Shown here: one piece after another, positions 1 to 8,596 of the stretch | Layout: every line of letters starts with the position of its first letter | How positions within the stretch are numbered: position 1 is the stretch's first letter | From: Deltaproteobacteria bacterium | Lineage (GTDB): Bacteria; Desulfobacterota; Syntrophia; Syntrophales; Smithellaceae | Assembly: GCA_022710585.1 (NCBI GenBank) | Contig: JAKLGV010000010.1 | Location: 1 to 64,000, forward strand | Length of the DNA stretch: 64,000 bases | Direction: 5' to 3' | Notes under the pieces: model-generated | What the model was told of the DNA's origin: nothing | Databases searched by the model: none | The model's input: the letters and a program-made list of their open reading frames with translations, nothing else | Made by a program: the position numbers and the translations under genes

Positions 1-73
1 TTGCTCATGAACACCTCCAAATTGTTTTAGATGTTCATGAAATGTCGTAATAGCTATTCGATTGTCAAAGAAC

Positions 74-122
74 TTTGTCCACGACCTCTTGGCACTTTTT
101 TTGTCCACGATGTCCTGGCACT
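74..122. repeat. two tandem 23-bp repeats
   Basis: Two 23-base units (74-96 and 100-122) share 20 of 23 positions and sit 26 bases apart, beginning TTTGTCCACGA and ending TGGCACT. The second unit runs into the 3' end of the small exported protein gene at 122-463. Short tandem units of this kind occur at the ends of some insertion sequences as transposase-binding sites (for example IS21-type ends), but no transposase gene is visible here, so that origin is only a guess. Confidence 0.4.
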
Positions 123-463
123 CAACAATTAACAGCAATCTTTTTACAGGCTATCGAGCCTTCAGAATCGATTACGCAAATTGTTGGATTGGCATTACAG
201 TTCGTATTTGATGTTATGTTCGGTGCCGTGAAAAATACTGAATCACCCGACCCTGAAAAACTGCCGACACCGCCGCTAATGCCCCATCCAGAATAGGAAC
301 CGCTGCCGCCTGTTGCCGTATAATTTTGTGTTGCACCAACTGGCATCTGACCGGGGCCGTTGATGGTCAAAGCTGCATGACCGATACCTGAATAGATTAA
401 ATTGAAAGTCGCTGTAATGATTAGTATTATAAAGATTTTTAACGTTTTTCTTTCAGTCATCAT
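122..463 (-). CDS. small exported hypothetical protein
   Basis: This 113-residue protein is not recognised by family. It starts with a basic stretch and a hydrophobic helix ending in GHAALT, a typical Sec signal peptide with cleavage after about residue 30. The mature part is rich in Gly, Ser, Thr and Asn and reads like one short Ig-like/bacterial beta-sandwich repeat (GPGQMPVGATQNYTATGGSG, then a FTAP segment). Three Cys near the C-terminus (CNANPTIC, then IACKK and a terminal C) could form disulfides. It is probably a secreted or surface protein. It stands alone, followed upstream by a 314-base stretch without genes. Confidence 0.55.
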   Translation of the reverse strand: MMTERKTLKIFIILIITATFNLIYSGIGHAALTINGPGQMPVGATQNYTATGGSGSYSGWGISGGVGSFSGSGDSVFFTAPNITSNTNCNANPTICVIDSEGSIACKKIAVNC

Positions 464-777
464 TAAATGGTTTCCCTTATTATTGATCGGCTTGATTTTT
501 TTTAGAAAGACCTAATCTTGCCAAAATGTAAAAAAACACCGACTGGAACATTTCCAAATCAATATCGGTTATTCTTTGCTGCTCACTTTTGGGAAATTTG
601 CTGCTGACTTCTTGGAGCAATTATTAAGCTCTAATCGGCTATTTCAATGCGCCGCATTTTAATTGGAAATTGCCAGACAAAAAGAACCTTCTAATTGCGT
701 TAAAAATATATAAAGGCAGATGCGTTGTCAAGAAAATTTACCCTATCATTAATACATACTCAATGTTTTGAGTAATA
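464..777. other. intergenic region, no gene seen
   Basis: This 314-base AT-rich stretch between two minus-strand genes has no open frame with coding character and no convincing RNA fold. It presumably holds the promoter of the exported protein at 122-463 and the 3' flank of the amidohydrolase. No clear terminator with a U tract was found. Confidence 0.4.
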
Positions 778-2121
778 TTATGATTGGCAAAGTTTTTGAT
801 GAATAATATCGACGGCTATTTTATTTACATTCTTCATCGCTATATCCGCATCGATGGTTAACAGGCGCCTGTCTTTCATGATCACTTTGCCGTTGATGAT
901 GGTGGTCTTTACATCCGCGCCGCGCGTCGCATAAACAATCTGTGAGTAGCAATTATAAAGCGGTGTAAGGTGTGGCTGATTCATATCCAGCAGAATGATG
1001 TCCGCTTTTTTTCCTTTTTCGATGGATCCGATCAGATGATCCATTCCCAGAACTTGCGCTCCGCCGATGGTGGCCATTTTGCAGACGGTTTCCGCGTCCA
1101 TCACCGTTGGGTCGAGAGACGTGACTTTGTGAATTTTTGCCGTGGTGTCCATTTCGCGAAACATATCCAGGTCATTGTTGCTGGCACAGCCGTCCGTTCC
1201 AATGCCCACGGCGATTCCCTGGCGCAGCATCGCGGGAACGGGGGCAACACCCGATGCCAGTTTCATGGAACTTTCCGGGTTGTGCGAGACCTTCACGCCA
1301 CGATCGGCGAAGACTTGCATATCTTCAGGCGCAAGCCAGTTGCAGTGGACGGCCACCGTCTTTTCATCGAGAACGCTCAGGTCCATCAAATGCGGCACCG
1401 GTTTTCTGCCGTAGCGTTTCATGATGATGTCTTTCTCGTCCCGATTTTCCAGCAGATGGATCAGGTATAAAATACCCGCCTCGCGGGCTGCTTCCTTGAC
1501 GCGCACCAGTGTTGCCGGAGAGCAGGTATAGGGGGAATGGCAGAAATAAGCCGGCGTAATCAGCGGCGCACGGGATAGCCAACGTTCCAGGAAACGGCTT
1601 GCCGCGGCCATTGTTTTTTCAACGGCAGATGGATCCTTCATAATGAAATCGGCGAATCCCTGCCCGACAACGGCGCGCATTCCTGCGACACGGGCCGCTT
1701 CAGCGATACTGTCTTCAAAAAAATAGCCGTCGCAGAACGTTGTCGTTCCGGAAATGATCATTTCCGCCATCGCCAGCATGGCGCCGTCATAAACCATTTG
1801 TTTATTGACAAAACGGGTTTCCGCCGGCCAGATATGGTTGGTCAGCCATTCGATGAGAGGCAGGTCGTCGGCCAGGCCCCGGAAGCAGACCATCGGCAGG
1901 TGCGTATGGGTGTTGACCAGACCGGGCATGACCAGGCAGCCGGTGGCATCGATGGTTTCTTTTGCCTGGCGGTGCTTGCGATCCGCCTCTTGATTCGGAC
2001 CAACCTCCACAATGGAGTCATTCCGAATGCCGACATAACCATTTTCGATTATTTCCATTCCGGCCGACATGGTGATTAATGTTCCGCCGGAAATCAGAAG
2101 ATCAAGTTTATTTTCCCGCAT
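778..2121 (-). CDS. amidohydrolase, MtaD/TrzA-type (5-methylthioadenosine/S-adenosylhomocysteine deaminase-like)
   Basis: This 447-residue cytosolic metal-dependent hydrolase belongs to the amidohydrolase superfamily (ATZ/TRZ/MtaD branch). The N-terminal beta-sandwich ends in the metal motif THTH of VNTHTHLPM (about residues 70-73). Further metal and catalytic positions are visible in CHSPYTCSP, HLLENRDEKD, AVHCNW and the Asp of GIGTDGCASNND near residue 310. The C-terminal GKKADIILLD segment is typical of the superfamily. Relatives deaminate S-adenosylhomocysteine or 5'-methylthioadenosine, or hydrolyse triazines. The substrate cannot be fixed from sequence; nucleoside deamination is the best guess. 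Its ATG start overlaps the 3' end of the upstream exported-protein gene by 14 bases, so the two are probably co-transcribed and translationally linked. Confidence 0.85.
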   Translation of the reverse strand: MRENKLDLLISGGTLITMSAGMEIIENGYVGIRNDSIVEVGPNQEADRKHRQAKETIDATGCLVMPGLVNTHTHLPMVCFRGLADDLPLIEWLTNHIWPAETRFVNKQMVYDGAMLAMAEMIISGTTTFCDGYFFEDSIAEAARVAGMRAVVGQGFADFIMKDPSAVEKTMAAASRFLERWLSRAPLITPAYFCHSPYTCSPATLVRVKEAAREAGILYLIHLLENRDEKDIIMKRYGRKPVPHLMDLSVLDEKTVAVHCNWLAPEDMQVFADRGVKVSHNPESSMKLASGVAPVPAMLRQGIAVGIGTDGCASNNDLDMFREMDTTAKIHKVTSLDPTVMDAETVCKMATIGGAQVLGMDHLIGSIEKGKKADIILLDMNQPHLTPLYNCYSQIVYATRGADVKTTIINGKVIMKDRRLLTIDADIAMKNVNKIAVDIIHQKLCQS

Positions 2122-2491
2122 CGGCTGCCGTGGTCGAGGCGGTTTTGCTTCCCGACATACTGCAGGTTGCCGTAATGTCCAGTTTGTCGCCCGGAGCGGC
2201 GGCTACCTTGTAGGTATAGGTAAAAGGAACTTCCTTCGGCTGTGTATCATAATTTGTTGAACTGACGATCGTAGCGTTTTTCTTTATCTCGACATTTTTG
2301 ATGTGATGGAATTTGGGAAATAGAGATTTATGGGTGATGGCAACGGACAAAGTTTGTGAGACGGTATCATATTTAACGGTTACATCTTTTGGCGCGTCAG
2401 CATAAGAAAAAGACGGAGAGAGACAGAAGCTTACTAAGGTCAATAACAATGTTCCAAAAATAATTTTTGAAATTGCGGCTGTTCTTTTCAT
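2108..2491 (-). CDS. small exported beta-sandwich protein, hypothetical
   Basis: A 127-residue protein with a clear signal peptide (hydrophobic stretch to about residue 30, cleavage near SYADA). The mature domain is predicted all-beta: DVTVKYD, LSVAITHKS, HHIKNVEIKKN, VPFTYTYKV, LDITATCSMSG. The HHIKNVEI pattern followed by beta strands recalls the desulfoferrodoxin/SoxZ-like immunoglobulin-type fold found in many anaerobe periplasmic proteins, but the full iron ligands of superoxide reductases are not present. Its function is unknown. It lies upstream of and overlaps the amidohydrolase gene, and it diverges from cydA. Confidence 0.65.
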   Translation of the reverse strand: MKRTAAISKIIFGTLLLTLVSFCLSPSFSYADAPKDVTVKYDTVSQTLSVAITHKSLFPKFHHIKNVEIKKNATIVSSTNYDTQPKEVPFTYTYKVAAAPGDKLDITATCSMSGSKTASTTAADAGK

Positions 2492-2569
2492 AATAAACCC
2501 TCCTGATATTATTTTAGATTTTGCATAATAATATATTCACGGATGAAAGAACAGTGAAAAAATAACTTG

Positions 2570-2598
2570 TTGAAAAGTTGAATCCTATCGGCTAGTAT
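2570..2598 (+). promoter_or_regulatory. sigma-70-type promoter for cydAB
   Basis: TTGAAA at 2570-2575 and TAGTAT at 2593-2598 are separated by 17 bases. They lie about 25 bases ahead of the cydA ATG, so the transcript leader would be short. Confidence 0.55.
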
Positions 2599-2623
2599 TC
2601 GCCAGCAAGTTTTGGAGGTGTTT

Positions 2624-3931
2624 ATGAGCGCTTTATTTCTTGCCCGGCTTCAGTTTGCCTTTACCATCTGCTTCCATTTTCTCTTTCCGGCGATGACGCT
2701 CGGGACAGCCCTGATCATTCTGATATCCGAATCGCTTTATCTCATTAAAAAAGACGAGGCTTACAAAAAGATAACGGACTTTCTGGTCAAGCTGCTGGGA
2801 CTCATTTTTGTGGTCGGCGCGGCAACGGGAATTGTTATGGAATTTTCTTTTGGCACGAACTGGTCCGGATATTCCCGCGCGGTGGGCGATATTTTCGGGC
2901 CGATCCTCGCGGCGGAAGGCGTCATCGCGTTTTTTCTCGAATCCGTATTTCTCGGGGTGCTGCTTTACGGCCGGGGCAAAACGTCTCCCGGAGTTTACTG
3001 GCTGTCCGCGCTGCTGGTTTTTATCGGCGGACACCTCTCGGCTTTCTGGATTGTTGTGGCCAACTCCTGGATGCAGACGCCGGCCGGTTATGTCATCGGT
3101 GAAAGCGGGAAAATTATTCTGGGAAATTTTGCCGATGCCGTTTTCAATCCGTCAACGGTGGTCCGTTATGTCCATACCATCCTGGCGTCGTGGGTCACCA
3201 GCGCGGTGATGGTTGCGGGGATAGCAGGTTATTATGTGAGAAAAGGCCTGCACGGCCAGACGGCCAGAACCATGCTGAAGGTCGGCATCATTCTTTTTGC
3301 GCTCACGCCTCTCCTGCAGCTTGGCGCCGGACACGCGCACGCCGTGAAGGTCATCAATATGCAGCCGGAAAAGGCGGCGGCCATGGAAGGACATTTTAAC
3401 ACGATGAAGGGAGCGCCGATATATGCTCTGGGGTATGTTGATGTCGAAAACCAGAAGACGTATGGAATTTATATTCCCAGAGGCCTGAGCTTCCTCTACA
3501 ATTTCGACTGGAATTCTGAAATCAAGGGGCTGAATGATTATCCGCGGGAAGACTGGCCGCCGGTGAACTTTGTGTTTCAGGTCTATCACATTATGGTCGG
3601 AGCCGGCGCGCTGATGATCGCGCTGGGATTGCTGGGCGCTTATCTGTTGTGGCGGGGCAAGCTTTACGAGAACCGGAAATATCTTTTCATTCTGCCTTTT
3701 CTGATACCGCTTCCGCACATCGCCCATGAAACGGGATGGATAGCGGCGGAAGTCGGCCGCCAGCCCTGGATCATCTATAAACTGATGAAGACATCCCAGT
3801 CCGCTTCAGTCGTCGTTTCGGCGGGAGAAATTACCTTCAGCCTGGTGATGTTTGCTCTGATTTATCTGCTGCTGGCGGTGATCTTTTTGAAAATATTTAT
3901 AAAAATTGTTCAAAAAGGTCCGGCAGCGTAA
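2624..3931 (+). CDS. cydA: cytochrome bd quinol oxidase subunit I
   Basis: Subunit I (435 residues) of the cytochrome bd terminal oxidase, a membrane complex that reduces O2 to water with quinol as donor without pumping protons. The early haem-ligand His lies in TICFHFLFP (about residue 18). The conserved GRQPW motif near residue 377 and the preceding HETGWIAAEV are diagnostic. About nine membrane helices are evident, and the quinol-binding Q loop is of the short type. The start chosen is the ATG at 2624 because GGAGG at 2614-2618 lies five bases before it; an in-frame TTG at 2612 would overlap that site. cydB follows after 38 bases. In a presumed anaerobe the likely job is O2 scavenging and protection. 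Confidence 0.95.
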   Translation: MSALFLARLQFAFTICFHFLFPAMTLGTALIILISESLYLIKKDEAYKKITDFLVKLLGLIFVVGAATGIVMEFSFGTNWSGYSRAVGDIFGPILAAEGVIAFFLESVFLGVLLYGRGKTSPGVYWLSALLVFIGGHLSAFWIVVANSWMQTPAGYVIGESGKIILGNFADAVFNPSTVVRYVHTILASWVTSAVMVAGIAGYYVRKGLHGQTARTMLKVGIILFALTPLLQLGAGHAHAVKVINMQPEKAAAMEGHFNTMKGAPIYALGYVDVENQKTYGIYIPRGLSFLYNFDWNSEIKGLNDYPREDWPPVNFVFQVYHIMVGAGALMIALGLLGAYLLWRGKLYENRKYLFILPFLIPLPHIAHETGWIAAEVGRQPWIIYKLMKTSQSASVVVSAGEITFSLVMFALIYLLLAVIFLKIFIKIVQKGPAA

Positions 3932-3969
3932 TGCGTATTCGTATAACAGAAATGATTCTGGAGGCATAA

Positions 3970-4980
3970 ATGGAATATATACAGAATTATCAAACACTCT
4001 GGTTTTTTCTGATTCTGATCCTGTTCATCGGCTATTCCGTGCTGGACGGCTTTGATCTGGGGATCGGGGCGCTGCTTCCTTTTCTGGGGAAGAGCAGAGA
4101 GGAAAAAGACATCCTAATCAATTCGATCGGTCCGGTCTGGGACGGCAATGAAGTCTGGCTGATCACCGGAGGCGGCGCTTTGTTTGCCGCTTTTCCCCAC
4201 GCCTATGCGACGGCGTTTTCCGGATTTTATCTGGCCATGATGCTGGTTTTGTTTGCTTTGATATTCCGTGCCGTGTCGATGGAATTTCGCGCCTATGACG
4301 AACCGCGGGCCCTGATCTGGGAAAAGGCGTTTATTGCGGGAAGCGCTCTGGCAACTGTCCTGTTTGGCGTGGCGCTGGGCAACGTGATTTACGGCGTACC
4401 GCTGGATGACCAGATGGAATTTACCGGCAATTTTTTCACACTGCTGCGTCCGGTGCCGCTTTTATTCGGCATTACCGGACTGGCCGCCGTTCTGCTGCAG
4501 GGCGCCACTTACGCCGTGATGAAGACAGAAGGGGAGCTGCAAAAGCGCTCCTTTCGCGCGGTTGGCATTCTGACGGTTGTGAATATCGTCACCGCCGTGA
4601 TTTATTTCTTTACCCTGGTCGTTACCTTTGACGATATGGTGACCAACTGGGTGTTCTATCTGGGCGTGCTCTTTACCATGCTGTGGCTGTCGGCCATTTT
4701 CTTTTCTGTCCGGCATCAAAACGAATCCGCTCCCTTCTGGGAATCTTCGTTTGCTTTGATGGGCCTCTGGCTGGTCGCGGCGGCGGTTCATTTCCCCAAC
4801 CTGATTAAAGCCGACAATGACCCGCTGCTGAGTCTGACGATCTACAACAGCTCCACCGGTTTGCAGACGCTGAAAGTAATGAGCGTTATCGCGCTGGTCG
4901 GAATGCCGATGGTTCTCGCCTACACGATTTTTGTTTATCGTATCTTTAAAGGGAAAGCGAAAGCATCGATGCATTATTAA
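3970..4980 (+). CDS. cydB: cytochrome bd quinol oxidase subunit II
   Basis: Subunit II (336 residues) of the bd oxidase, which pairs with CydA in the membrane and stabilises the haem b595/d site. The N-terminal helix with DGFDLGIGALLPF is the family signature, followed by GPVWDGNEVWLITGGGALFAAFP (quoted here only as landmarks DGNEVW and GGGALFA near residues 57-70). About eight or nine hydrophobic helices and a length close to the family norm support an intact protein. GGAGGC precedes the ATG. No cydX-like small subunit or cydCD exporter genes are found next to it, which suggests they lie elsewhere or are absent. Confidence 0.95.
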   Translation: MEYIQNYQTLWFFLILILFIGYSVLDGFDLGIGALLPFLGKSREEKDILINSIGPVWDGNEVWLITGGGALFAAFPHAYATAFSGFYLAMMLVLFALIFRAVSMEFRAYDEPRALIWEKAFIAGSALATVLFGVALGNVIYGVPLDDQMEFTGNFFTLLRPVPLLFGITGLAAVLLQGATYAVMKTEGELQKRSFRAVGILTVVNIVTAVIYFFTLVVTFDDMVTNWVFYLGVLFTMLWLSAIFFSVRHQNESAPFWESSFALMGLWLVAAAVHFPNLIKADNDPLLSLTIYNSSTGLQTLKVMSVIALVGMPMVLAYTIFVYRIFKGKAKASMHY

Positions 4981-5021
4981 AGGATTCCGGTTGACGAACG
5001 TCAGCCGGTTTGATTAATATT

Positions 5022-5108
5022 TTACCGAGGGGTGGTTCGGCACAGTCCGGATCTGAGATAATACCCATAGAACCTGATCTGGATAATGCCAGCGGAGGGA
5101 GAAGATTT
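5022..5108 (+). ncRNA. TPP riboswitch (THI element)
   Basis: The stretch carries the conserved thiamine pyrophosphate aptamer landmarks in order: GAGGGGTG, CTGAGA with ATACCC, GAACCTGATCTGGATAATG and CCAGCGGAGGGA. It lies directly ahead of thiM and thiE, the expected target genes. Binding of TPP should switch off expression of the thiazole salvage and thiamine-phosphate synthase genes. Confidence 0.92.
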
Positions 5109-5117
5109 CTATCAGCC

Positions 5118-5160
5118 AGCCCTTCCCGTCATGGCCAGTCGGGCGGGGTTCAATATTTTT
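5118..5160 (+). terminator. terminator hairpin downstream of the TPP aptamer (expression platform)
   Basis: AGCCCTTCCCG at 5118-5128 can pair with CGGGCGGGGTT at 5140-5150 (one mismatch, two G-U pairs), followed after CAATA by five T residues. Its place between the aptamer and thiM fits a transcription-terminating expression platform; the U tract is offset, so translational control is also possible. Confidence 0.5.
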
Positions 5161-5194
5161 AGCGCTGTATTGTAGAAAAAAGGAGTTGACAGAA

Positions 5195-5998
5195 ATGAAG
5201 ATAAACGCGGAAGAAATTTACGGGTTGATCGAACGGATTCGTTCGCAATCACCGGTCATCCATAACATCACCAATTACGTGGTCATGAATAACACGGCCA
5301 ACGCTCTTCTGGCCATAGGCGCATCGCCGGTGATGGCGCACGCTCCGGAAGAAATGGAGGAAATGGTCAACATTGCGTCGGCGCTTGTCATCAACATAGG
5401 CACGCTGAGCGAAAACTGGATTGCTTCGATGTTCAAAGCCGCACGCCGGGCGCGTGAGAAAGGCATCCCTGTGATTTTAGATCCGGTGGGCGCGGGCGCC
5501 ACAACCTACCGGACGAAAACGGCGCGAGAACTGATTGCGGCGGGACCGCCGACGATTATCAGGGGGAATGCCTCGGAAATTATGGCCCTCTGTGATGATC
5601 AATCCAGAACAAAAGGTGTGGACAGCGCCGCTTCGTCGGATCGGGCGATTGATATAGCGCGAACACTGAGCGAAGCTCACCGGTGTGTGATTTGCGTCAG
5701 TGGTGCCGTCGATTATGTGGCGGATCAGGGAAAAATGATAAAAGTTGAAAACGGCCACCCGATGATGTCCAAGGTGACAGGACTGGGCTGCACGGCGTCG
5801 GCGTTATGCGGAGCCTTTGCCGCGATCGAAAAGTCGCCGGTTACGGCCGTCGTTGCCGCCATGGCCGTGATGGGCATTGCCGGGGAACTGGCCGCCCGAA
5901 AAGCCGCAGGGCCGGGAAGTTTGCAGATGCATTTTCTGGATTGGCTTTACCTTCTTGACGTAATAGACATCTCGCAGCTTTTGAAAATTGAGGGATAG
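5195..5998 (+). CDS. thiM: hydroxyethylthiazole kinase
   Basis: ThiM (267 residues) phosphorylates 4-methyl-5-(2-hydroxyethyl)thiazole in thiamine salvage. Family motifs are present: PVIHNITNYVVMN near the N-terminus, LDPVGAGATTYR near residue 100, RGNASEI, and the catalytic loop KVTGLGCTASA with the conserved Cys. The ATG at 5195 is preceded by AGGAG at 5181-5185 with nine bases between; an in-frame TTG at 5186 directly abuts that site and is less likely. The gene lies under the TPP riboswitch and two bases ahead of thiE, so thiazole phosphate made here is used by the next enzyme. Confidence 0.93.
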   Translation: MKINAEEIYGLIERIRSQSPVIHNITNYVVMNNTANALLAIGASPVMAHAPEEMEEMVNIASALVINIGTLSENWIASMFKAARRAREKGIPVILDPVGAGATTYRTKTARELIAAGPPTIIRGNASEIMALCDDQSRTKGVDSAASSDRAIDIARTLSEAHRCVICVSGAVDYVADQGKMIKVENGHPMMSKVTGLGCTASALCGAFAAIEKSPVTAVVAAMAVMGIAGELAARKAAGPGSLQMHFLDWLYLLDVIDISQLLKIEG

Positions 5999-6000
5999 AA

Positions 6001-6621
6001 ATGCGCGGATTGTATCTGGTGACCGATCGGGGATTGTGCGGAGAAAAAGCGGTGGAAACGGTCATTCTTCAGGCGGTCAAGGGCGGTGTGTCTTATGTGC
6101 AGTTGCGCGAAAAGGATGTCTCCACACGTTTCTTTATCGAAGAAGCGCTGAACATCAGGAAGATTTTAAGGCCGTATCATGTTCCTTTGATCATCAATGA
6201 TCGCGTGGATGTCGCTCTGGCCGGCGGTGCTGATGGCGTCCATATCGGGCAGGAAGACATGCCCTACGCGATGGCCCGCCGACTGTTGGGACCCGAGGCG
6301 ATCATCGGGCTTTCCGTGGAAACATGGGAGGATGTTGAGGCCAGCCAGGAACTCGACGTGAATTATATCGGTGTCAGCCCTGTTTTCGCGACGCCGACCA
6401 AAACAGATACCAAAGACGCCTGGGGACTCGAAGGGCTGCACCGGATCAAAGCTTTCAGCAGGCACCCTGTGGTGGCCATCGGCGGCATTCATCCAGCCAA
6501 TGTCAAAGAAGTTCTGGATGCCGGCGCGGACTGTGTGGCTGTCGTGTCAGCGATCTGCGCGTCGGATGATCCCGAAGCGGCGGCGAAGGAACTCAACGCC
6601 ATTATCCGTTCAGGAAAATAA
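6001..6621 (+). CDS. thiE: thiamine-phosphate synthase
   Basis: ThiE (206 residues) joins HMP-pyrophosphate and thiazole phosphate to form thiamine monophosphate. It is a TIM-barrel enzyme with the landmarks YVQLREKD (pyrophosphate/thiazole site), INDRVDVALAGGADGVHIGQ, GVSPVFATPTKTD and VAIGGIHPAN. Length is typical. The ATG follows the thiM stop after two bases, so translation is probably coupled. It forms a two-gene riboswitch-controlled salvage operon, convergent with the HEAT-repeat gene downstream. Confidence 0.94.
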   Translation: MRGLYLVTDRGLCGEKAVETVILQAVKGGVSYVQLREKDVSTRFFIEEALNIRKILRPYHVPLIINDRVDVALAGGADGVHIGQEDMPYAMARRLLGPEAIIGLSVETWEDVEASQELDVNYIGVSPVFATPTKTDTKDAWGLEGLHRIKAFSRHPVVAIGGIHPANVKEVLDAGADCVAVVSAICASDDPEAAAKELNAIIRSGK

Positions 6622-6679
6622 AGCGCAAATGAGAAAGAACCGGCCTGTCAATACCCCGGGTAATCTTTCCGCAATGAAA

Positions 6680-8272
6680 TTATTCTGCCTGTTTTCTCTT
6701 AATGGATTCCAGCGCTCTTTTCGCGGCATACTTGACTTCCGTCGGATAGGAGGAGGATAGCCCCAAAAAAGACTTCGATTCCGCGATGTCGGAAAGCGCC
6801 GATACGGCGTCCGGTGATCCGATCGCGCCCAGCGCGTTGCATATTTTTTCCTGGAAGGCCAGTTGCTCGCCCTTATCCGTTGCGGATTTGTTTTTCAGCA
6901 TATCCAGCAGATTGGGCAACGCTTCCGCGCATTTTATTTTGCCGAGCGTTTCGATGATGTTCATTTTCAATTCCTGATCAACCGCTGGCAGAACCGATAA
7001 GAACAAAGTTCCCCTCTTGTTCCCTCCAATTTGACTGATGCTTTTAAAAGCCTCCATCCGCACCCTTTTGTCTTTATGGAGCAAAAGAGGCCTCAGTACG
7101 TCGGTGTCGATTTCACGGCCGATGCGGCCCAGGATATAGGCCATATTCCGCAAAAAATACCATGGCGCGTCGGCCTCCATACTTTCTTTAACGGCCGGTA
7201 AGGTCTTCTCTCCCATTTCCTGGATAATGTGGATGGTGCGGATGCGTTCTTTGCTGTCCTTGGCATTCCTGACCGTATCCAGTAGTTTTTTAATGATCAA
7301 ATCGTCGCCAAACCCAGCGAGGATATGAAAGGCATCCGTGATCTTATTTTTTTCGCTGACGTTGATTTCTTTAAAGAGCAGATTAATGTTGTTTTCGGAA
7401 GCCAGATTGCGGAGCACGCCTGAAGCGACTGTCCGCACTGCCTCGTCTTTGGGCAATTCGCCGCTGTGCATTTTACTAAAAACAGATATAAAAGCATTGG
7501 CCTCGGTAAAAAGTCCGCGATAGATGAAATCCTGAATCAGCTTTTGCAGACGGTCAATGGTTGTTTTGTATTCCGGTGTGACCTGCGTTTCTTTTTCCAG
7601 CCATTCAATCACCTGTCCGGACAACTTTTTGATGACATCCCTTTGTTCTTCAGAGATAAAAGATTCGATGCTTCCATCCATGTCGCCCAGACGCGACAGG
7701 GCCTGCGTCATGGCGGTTATATTTGCCGCAACCGGATCTTCCGTTGTATCGGTTTCCGGAGCCGCATTTAAATCCGGCAATCCAAGACTCTTCATGTCGG
7801 GCAGGGCAGTTTCCGGAGCCGGATCGATGGATAAAACCAATTCTTTTTTCTCAACCTGAATATGGATGATGTTGTTTTTATCCATAAGTTTGGTAAGGCC
7901 GCCCTCGGCGTGCAACTGTTCAGGATTTCTGGCGATCAGCCTGATGAATACGTTGAGTTCCTCCTTGAGCAGCCCTCTGGTGAAAGCAATGCTTTGCAGA
8001 CCGAAATCCTGCATAATGCTTAACAGGGATGCCACATGAAGCGATTCCTGATCTTTCTGCTTTAAAGGCTCTCCGCAGAGCAGGGCTTGCTTTTCTGATT
8101 CCGCAAAAACCAGCGGAGATGTTTCCCGCAGGACATCCATCAGATGCAGATAGATTCGCTCAATAGAATTGGTGATGACGGGACTCTCCGATACATAGGA
8201 GTGCACATTCTTTATCGCCGTCTGCACCAGCACCAGAACATCCATCGCCTTTAATTGCATTTCTGTATTCAA
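6680..8272 (-). CDS. HEAT-repeat protein
   Basis: A 530-residue, apparently soluble protein without a signal peptide. The N-terminal 180 residues are helical and of unknown family (LKAMDVLVLVQTAIKN...). From about residue 320 there are several HEAT/PBS-lyase-type helical repeats, for example DALIIKKLLDTVRNAKD-like pairs, TLPAVKESMEADAPWYF, LRPLLLHKDKRVRMEAFKSI and EALPNLLDMLKN. Such repeats normally act as protein-binding scaffolds. A TTG start at 8272 is favoured because GGAGGG lies eight bases ahead; the next ATG at 8260 would be too far. The gene is monocistronic and divergent from the acyl-CoA synthetase gene. Function unknown. Confidence 0.75.
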   Translation of the reverse strand: MNTEMQLKAMDVLVLVQTAIKNVHSYVSESPVITNSIERIYLHLMDVLRETSPLVFAESEKQALLCGEPLKQKDQESLHVASLLSIMQDFGLQSIAFTRGLLKEELNVFIRLIARNPEQLHAEGGLTKLMDKNNIIHIQVEKKELVLSIDPAPETALPDMKSLGLPDLNAAPETDTTEDPVAANITAMTQALSRLGDMDGSIESFISEEQRDVIKKLSGQVIEWLEKETQVTPEYKTTIDRLQKLIQDFIYRGLFTEANAFISVFSKMHSGELPKDEAVRTVASGVLRNLASENNINLLFKEINVSEKNKITDAFHILAGFGDDLIIKKLLDTVRNAKDSKERIRTIHIIQEMGEKTLPAVKESMEADAPWYFLRNMAYILGRIGREIDTDVLRPLLLHKDKRVRMEAFKSISQIGGNKRGTLFLSVLPAVDQELKMNIIETLGKIKCAEALPNLLDMLKNKSATDKGEQLAFQEKICNALGAIGSPDAVSALSDIAESKSFLGLSSSYPTEVKYAAKRALESIKRKQAE

Positions 8273-8596
8273 AATGATTTCCCTCCGATAAGAAGTTTGG
8301 TTTTAGTGTGCAACGTTTCGAGTATCTTGGCCCTGCCGAAAAAATCAATCGGTTTATCTATCAGTAATAATTTGATTTTTATATAACATGTTTTTGTCTG
8401 TAAGGCAAACATCCGGTTGTGACATCCTCCATAGAACATAAATGATCAGAACAATTAAATTGACATAATTTATTTTTTTATGCTTATGTCACTGGTGAAC
8501 AGCGGTAAATTTCGATAATATGAAATAGAAACACTTTAAAAAATACGGCTTAATCAGCCGCAAAAAAATATTTTTTCCAACGAAAAGGAGTATGAA
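8273..8596. promoter_or_regulatory. divergent intergenic region with promoter for the acyl-CoA synthetase
   Basis: This 324-base AT-rich stretch separates two divergent genes and has no open frame of its own. On the plus strand TTGACA at 8460-8465 with TTATGT at 8484-8489 (spacing 18) is the best promoter candidate for the acyl-CoA synthetase gene, leaving about 100 bases of leader. No operator palindrome stood out. Confidence 0.4.
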
